A DNA stretch of 64,000 bases from Acidisarcina sp963790505 (lineage in GTDB: Bacteria; Acidobacteriota; Terriglobia; Terriglobales; Acidobacteriaceae): NCBI GenBank assembly GCA_963790505.1, contig CAWBOT010000005.1, forward strand, positions 868,001 through 932,000, read 5' to 3'. A program made the position numbers and the translations under genes. Numbering within the stretch: position 1 is the first letter of the stretch; each line of letters begins with the position of its first letter. The notes under the pieces are model-generated. The model saw only the letters and a list, made by a program, of their open reading frames with translations, searched no databases and was not told the DNA's origin. This document shows, piece after piece, positions 61,456 to 64,000 of this stretch.

Positions 61456-62841
61456 ATGCCATATGGCACGGCGGGGGGCCTGATGCCGGAACCAGCCCGG
61501 GGCCCGGCCTTTACCAGCGGCTACCGGAGCACGCTGTGGGCGGTCGCCGATCAGTGCGCAGTCAGCGGCGGCAATTTCTTAACCAACCTGATCCTGTTAA
61601 GAAGCCTCTTGCCCGTCGAATTCGGCACTTACTCGCTGGTGCTGAGTGCGATGCTGTTTTGCAATAACCTTCAACAGGCCTTTGTGACTTACCCGCTGTG
61701 TGTGCGGGGCGCGCGGGCAAATCGCCGCACGTTTCAGCGCGTTCTCGCGTTTTCGCTGTACAGTACGGGCTTCCTGATTCTGACGATATTCGGGCCGTCC
61801 TTGTCGATAACCGGGGCCTTTCTGCACCGGTCGACCATCATCATCGCCTCGGTCATGGCGATGCTGTTGTGGCAGTTGCAGGACACGCTGCGTGCCGGAT
61901 TTGTGGCCAAGCTGGAGCAAAAGAGGGCGCTGATCGGGGATGCGACCAGCTATCTCGGCCAGGCCGTCTTGCTGGGGCTGGTGTGCATGCGCACGAAGCC
62001 GAGCCTCAATTTTATTTTCTGGACGATCGCCGGGACTTCGCTACTGGCCGTCCTGGTCCAGATCTGGCAGATTCGGCCGTTAACGCCTCCGCGACGAGCG
62101 TGGCCGCCGCTGGTCCGGGAGTTCTGGTTTCTCGGCCGGTGGAGCGTCGTTGCGAAACTCATGGGGTTCTTTACCCTGCAGGCATTCCCCTGGCTGATTG
62201 TTATTCGGCACGGACGGGTGGAAGTGGCTGGATTTCAGGCGCTGTTTCAATTCCTCGCGTTCACCAACCCGCTGCTTTTCAGCATCGGCAGTTTGATCAT
62301 CGCGACAGTGGCGAGAGACAGAAGTTACCGCACCAAAGAGGTGCGTAACTATGTGGCCCTCGTAGTCGGTTCACTTGGCGGATATCTTTTGGTGCTGGGC
62401 GTCGCGGGTCCGTTCGCGATGCGTATACTATATGGGAGCCACTCGCAGTACCTCGAGTACGCGCCTCTCCTGCGCCTTTTCGCCGCGGGATGGTTTTTTG
62501 AGGTGATCGCGCAGCTCACGACAGCGATTCTTGGCGGACTGCGTCAACCGCGCGCCATTTTTGTGGTTCAGATGAGCGGGGCGGTCGCCGCGGCGCTGAT
62601 TGCTCTGCCATGGATCTACTTCAAAGGTTTGCCGGCTGCGGCAATTTGCCTGCTTCTCGTGAACATGGTGAGGGCGGCGACGGGAATTCTGCTTCTCTTC
62701 CGCAGGCGGCGAGCCGCTCGCCCAGAAGCCGGATTTGATACCCAAGCGGCGCGGGAAATCGAGGCCGAAAGCGCGGCTTCGTTGAGTCTCCGCACGTCAA
62801 ACAGACCGAGCACCTTAGAGGAGGAATATGCGGAACCTTGA
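61456..62841 (+). CDS. Wzx-like polysaccharide flippase
   Basis: A 461-residue membrane protein with about 12-14 helices, of the polysaccharide transport (MATE/MVF-like) class. Typical points are NFLTNLILLRSLLPVEFGTY near the start, a charged loop in the middle, and MRILYGSHSQYLEYAPLLRL. It would flip the lipid-linked repeat unit across the inner membrane. The start is uncertain: ATG 61456 with a weak AGGCG site, ATG 61483, or TTG 61411. The C-terminal tail (EEEYAEP) overlaps the next gene by 14 bases, so the flippase and polymerase are coupled. Confidence 0.82.
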   Translation: MPYGTAGGLMPEPARGPAFTSGYRSTLWAVADQCAVSGGNFLTNLILLRSLLPVEFGTYSLVLSAMLFCNNLQQAFVTYPLCVRGARANRRTFQRVLAFSLYSTGFLILTIFGPSLSITGAFLHRSTIIIASVMAMLLWQLQDTLRAGFVAKLEQKRALIGDATSYLGQAVLLGLVCMRTKPSLNFIFWTIAGTSLLAVLVQIWQIRPLTPPRRAWPPLVREFWFLGRWSVVAKLMGFFTLQAFPWLIVIRHGRVEVAGFQALFQFLAFTNPLLFSIGSLIIATVARDRSYRTKEVRNYVALVVGSLGGYLLVLGVAGPFAMRILYGSHSQYLEYAPLLRLFAAGWFFEVIAQLTTAILGGLRQPRAIFVVQMSGAVAAALIALPWIYFKGLPAAAICLLLVNMVRAATGILLLFRRRRAARPEAGFDTQAAREIEAESAASLSLRTSNRPSTLEEEYAEP

Positions 62842-64000
62842 CGAAATTCCCGCAGGTGGGGCCAAGCGCGAAAAGCTGATATTGGCAGCAGGATTCCTCT
62901 ATGCACTTTCGTTTCAGAAGTACCAGTCTCGCGACGCGCTGAGCCAGTCGGTCGGCGTGCAGGGCATCATCGAAGCCGGCCTGATCATGCTCACTTTTGT
63001 GATCGCCGTCTTTCAGAGCAGGGGATCTTCCAGGCGTTTTGGGGTGCATCCGGCGATCTGCCTCTTCGGCGTCTATGGTTTGTTCGCCCTTGCCTCGTCG
63101 ATCAACTCTTACGACATGAAGTTGAGCATCGTGAAGGGCGTCCTGTATTTTGCGGTTCTGATTAGTGCCTATCTGATCGCTGAGTCGCAGATGACGTTGG
63201 CGTTTTTGGACGGTGTCTATCGGGGCTACATTGCAACGCTTCTCGCCGCCCTGGCCATCGGGGTGGCCGCGCCCGGGAAATTCCCACTATTTTCGAACGA
63301 CGAATATACCGGCCGCACCAGGCTTGCGCTCTTGTCCACCCATCCCAACTCCATTGGGGAAGTAAGCGGATTGTTGTTCTTGTTGGCGCAGGTGTTGCCT
63401 ATCCGGACGCGGTGGTACTGGCAAGCCTTCCTCTTCGGTATTAGCTTGCTCGCGGGAGAGAAGACCTGCATGGCCGCGCTGGTGCTGTGCGGCGGCCTGA
63501 TCTTCCTCTTCGGCCACGGCAAACGCGTGCTTGCCAAGCACTGGAAGGCGTTTGCGTTTGCGGGGCTGCTGGGATGCGCCGGGATAGGATTTGTTTCGGT
63601 TGGCATGGTCCCCGACTCGGTTGGTAACGTTGCCGCCCGTGCGACCGCCTCTATCTACGGAAAGAACGTTGCCGGCGAGGTCAGCAGCTTGGACGGCCGC
63701 GCCGATGTGTGGGCCAAGGTCGCGGAGCTGTCGGAAGACTCAGTGGTGCTGGGTTTCGGTTTTGAGGGTGCCCGCGAATACCTATTGCAGGCAGTATCCT
63801 GGGCAGGGCAGGCGCACAACGGATTTCTGCAGGCGGTACTCTCCGCTGGGCTGATTGGCTTGCTCGCGCTGGTTGGCGGCTGGTTTCTGGCGGGTCGCGA
63901 CACGCTCACGGGAGACTGGGCCTGGAATGTCAGAGTTCTGAGTCTTCAGCTTTACCTGTTTTTCCTGGCGATGATCGGGGCCGTCTTCGACTCGCCCTCA
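62828..64000 (+). CDS. O-antigen ligase/polymerase-family protein (3' end outside window)
   Basis: A frame of 391 codons, open to the last base of the window. ATG 62828 has GAGGAGG just before it. It has many hydrophobic segments, then the Wzy_C/WaaL-type signature: GRTRLALLSTHPNSIGEVSG, SLDGRADVWAKVAELSEDS, VLGFGFEGAREYLL and AHNGFLQAVLSAGLIGLLAL. This family either joins repeat units (Wzy) or transfers finished polymer (WaaL). Next to a Wzx-like flippase and a Wzz-like protein, Wzy is the more probable role. Confidence 0.82.
   Translation, partial: MRNLDEIPAGGAKREKLILAAGFLYALSFQKYQSRDALSQSVGVQGIIEAGLIMLTFVIAVFQSRGSSRRFGVHPAICLFGVYGLFALASSINSYDMKLSIVKGVLYFAVLISAYLIAESQMTLAFLDGVYRGYIATLLAALAIGVAAPGKFPLFSNDEYTGRTRLALLSTHPNSIGEVSGLLFLLAQVLPIRTRWYWQAFLFGISLLAGEKTCMAALVLCGGLIFLFGHGKRVLAKHWKAFAFAGLLGCAGIGFVSVGMVPDSVGNVAARATASIYGKNVAGEVSSLDGRADVWAKVAELSEDSVVLGFGFEGAREYLLQAVSWAGQAHNGFLQAVLSAGLIGLLALVGGWFLAGRDTLTGDWAWNVRVLSLQLYLFFLAMIGAVFDSPS

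Noticed and set aside
1..64000. tRNA, rRNA, CRISPR arrays, insertion sequences, phage genes
   Set aside because: I looked for T-loop patterns, direct-repeat arrays, transposase motifs and terminal inverted repeats and saw none.

Overview
The window looks like chromosomal DNA of a soil-type Acidobacteriota (an inference). The grounds are high GC, the housekeeping run of hpf, rapZ, an MsbA-like exporter, yicC, gmk and rpoZ, secreted HAF-repeat and propeller/lectin proteins, a sigma factor operon with B-box and DUF4097 proteins, and a PDZ-containing sensor kinase. No tRNA, rRNA, CRISPR array, insertion sequence or prophage was seen.

Layout. 1-10.05 kb: hpf end, rapZ, two secreted proteins on the minus strand (HAF repeats; beta-propeller plus lectin), then the coupled genes msbA-like, yicC, gmk and rpoZ. 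10-16.2 kb: HD-GYP response regulator and a five-gene operon (ECF sigma factor, anti-sigma factor, three membrane proteins). 16.2-25 kb: a scarred DinJ/YafQ toxin-antitoxin locus, tolQ/tolR, a cobalamin-type radical SAM enzyme, a yeast-type cytosine deaminase, OpgC, an MFS pump, a PIN toxin pair and a glutaryl-CoA dehydrogenase. 25-31 kb: a ParD-like/zeta pair, mlaF with a frameshifted mlaE, and a coupled operon of an outer-membrane protein and two c-type cytochrome proteins. 31.3-39.3 kb: an arylsulfotransferase-like protein with two lectin domains, then a PDZ/GAF/PAS histidine kinase overlapping an NtrC-type regulator. 39.5-43 kb: a dual-specificity phosphatase, a PilZ protein, a lysozyme-like protein and an acyltransferase. 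43.5-64 kb: an exopolysaccharide locus.

The exopolysaccharide locus has two arms. On the minus strand, a PilZ protein, an export porin (Wza-like), a chain-length protein (Wzz/GumC), a degenerate P-loop protein, a polyprenyl-phosphate sugar transferase and UDP-glucuronate decarboxylase end at a clear hairpin terminator. On the plus strand, a Wzx-like flippase overlaps a Wzy/WaaL-like polymerase that runs off the window. Between the arms lie two large secreted propeller proteins, each ending in three L-type-lectin-like domains. They are bracketed by two paralogous LuxR-type regulators whose receiver domains lack the phosphorylation residues. I infer a matrix-protein module tied to polysaccharide production.

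The same lectin-like domain occurs nine times in four secreted proteins and once more as an orphan relic (55411-55629). This modular family and its pseudo-receiver regulators are the best candidate for an undescribed system. Several genes carry frameshifts (mlaE, the third propeller-lectin gene twice, the last codons of the sulfotransferase-lectin gene). These may be real decay or base-calling errors, and read-level checking would decide.
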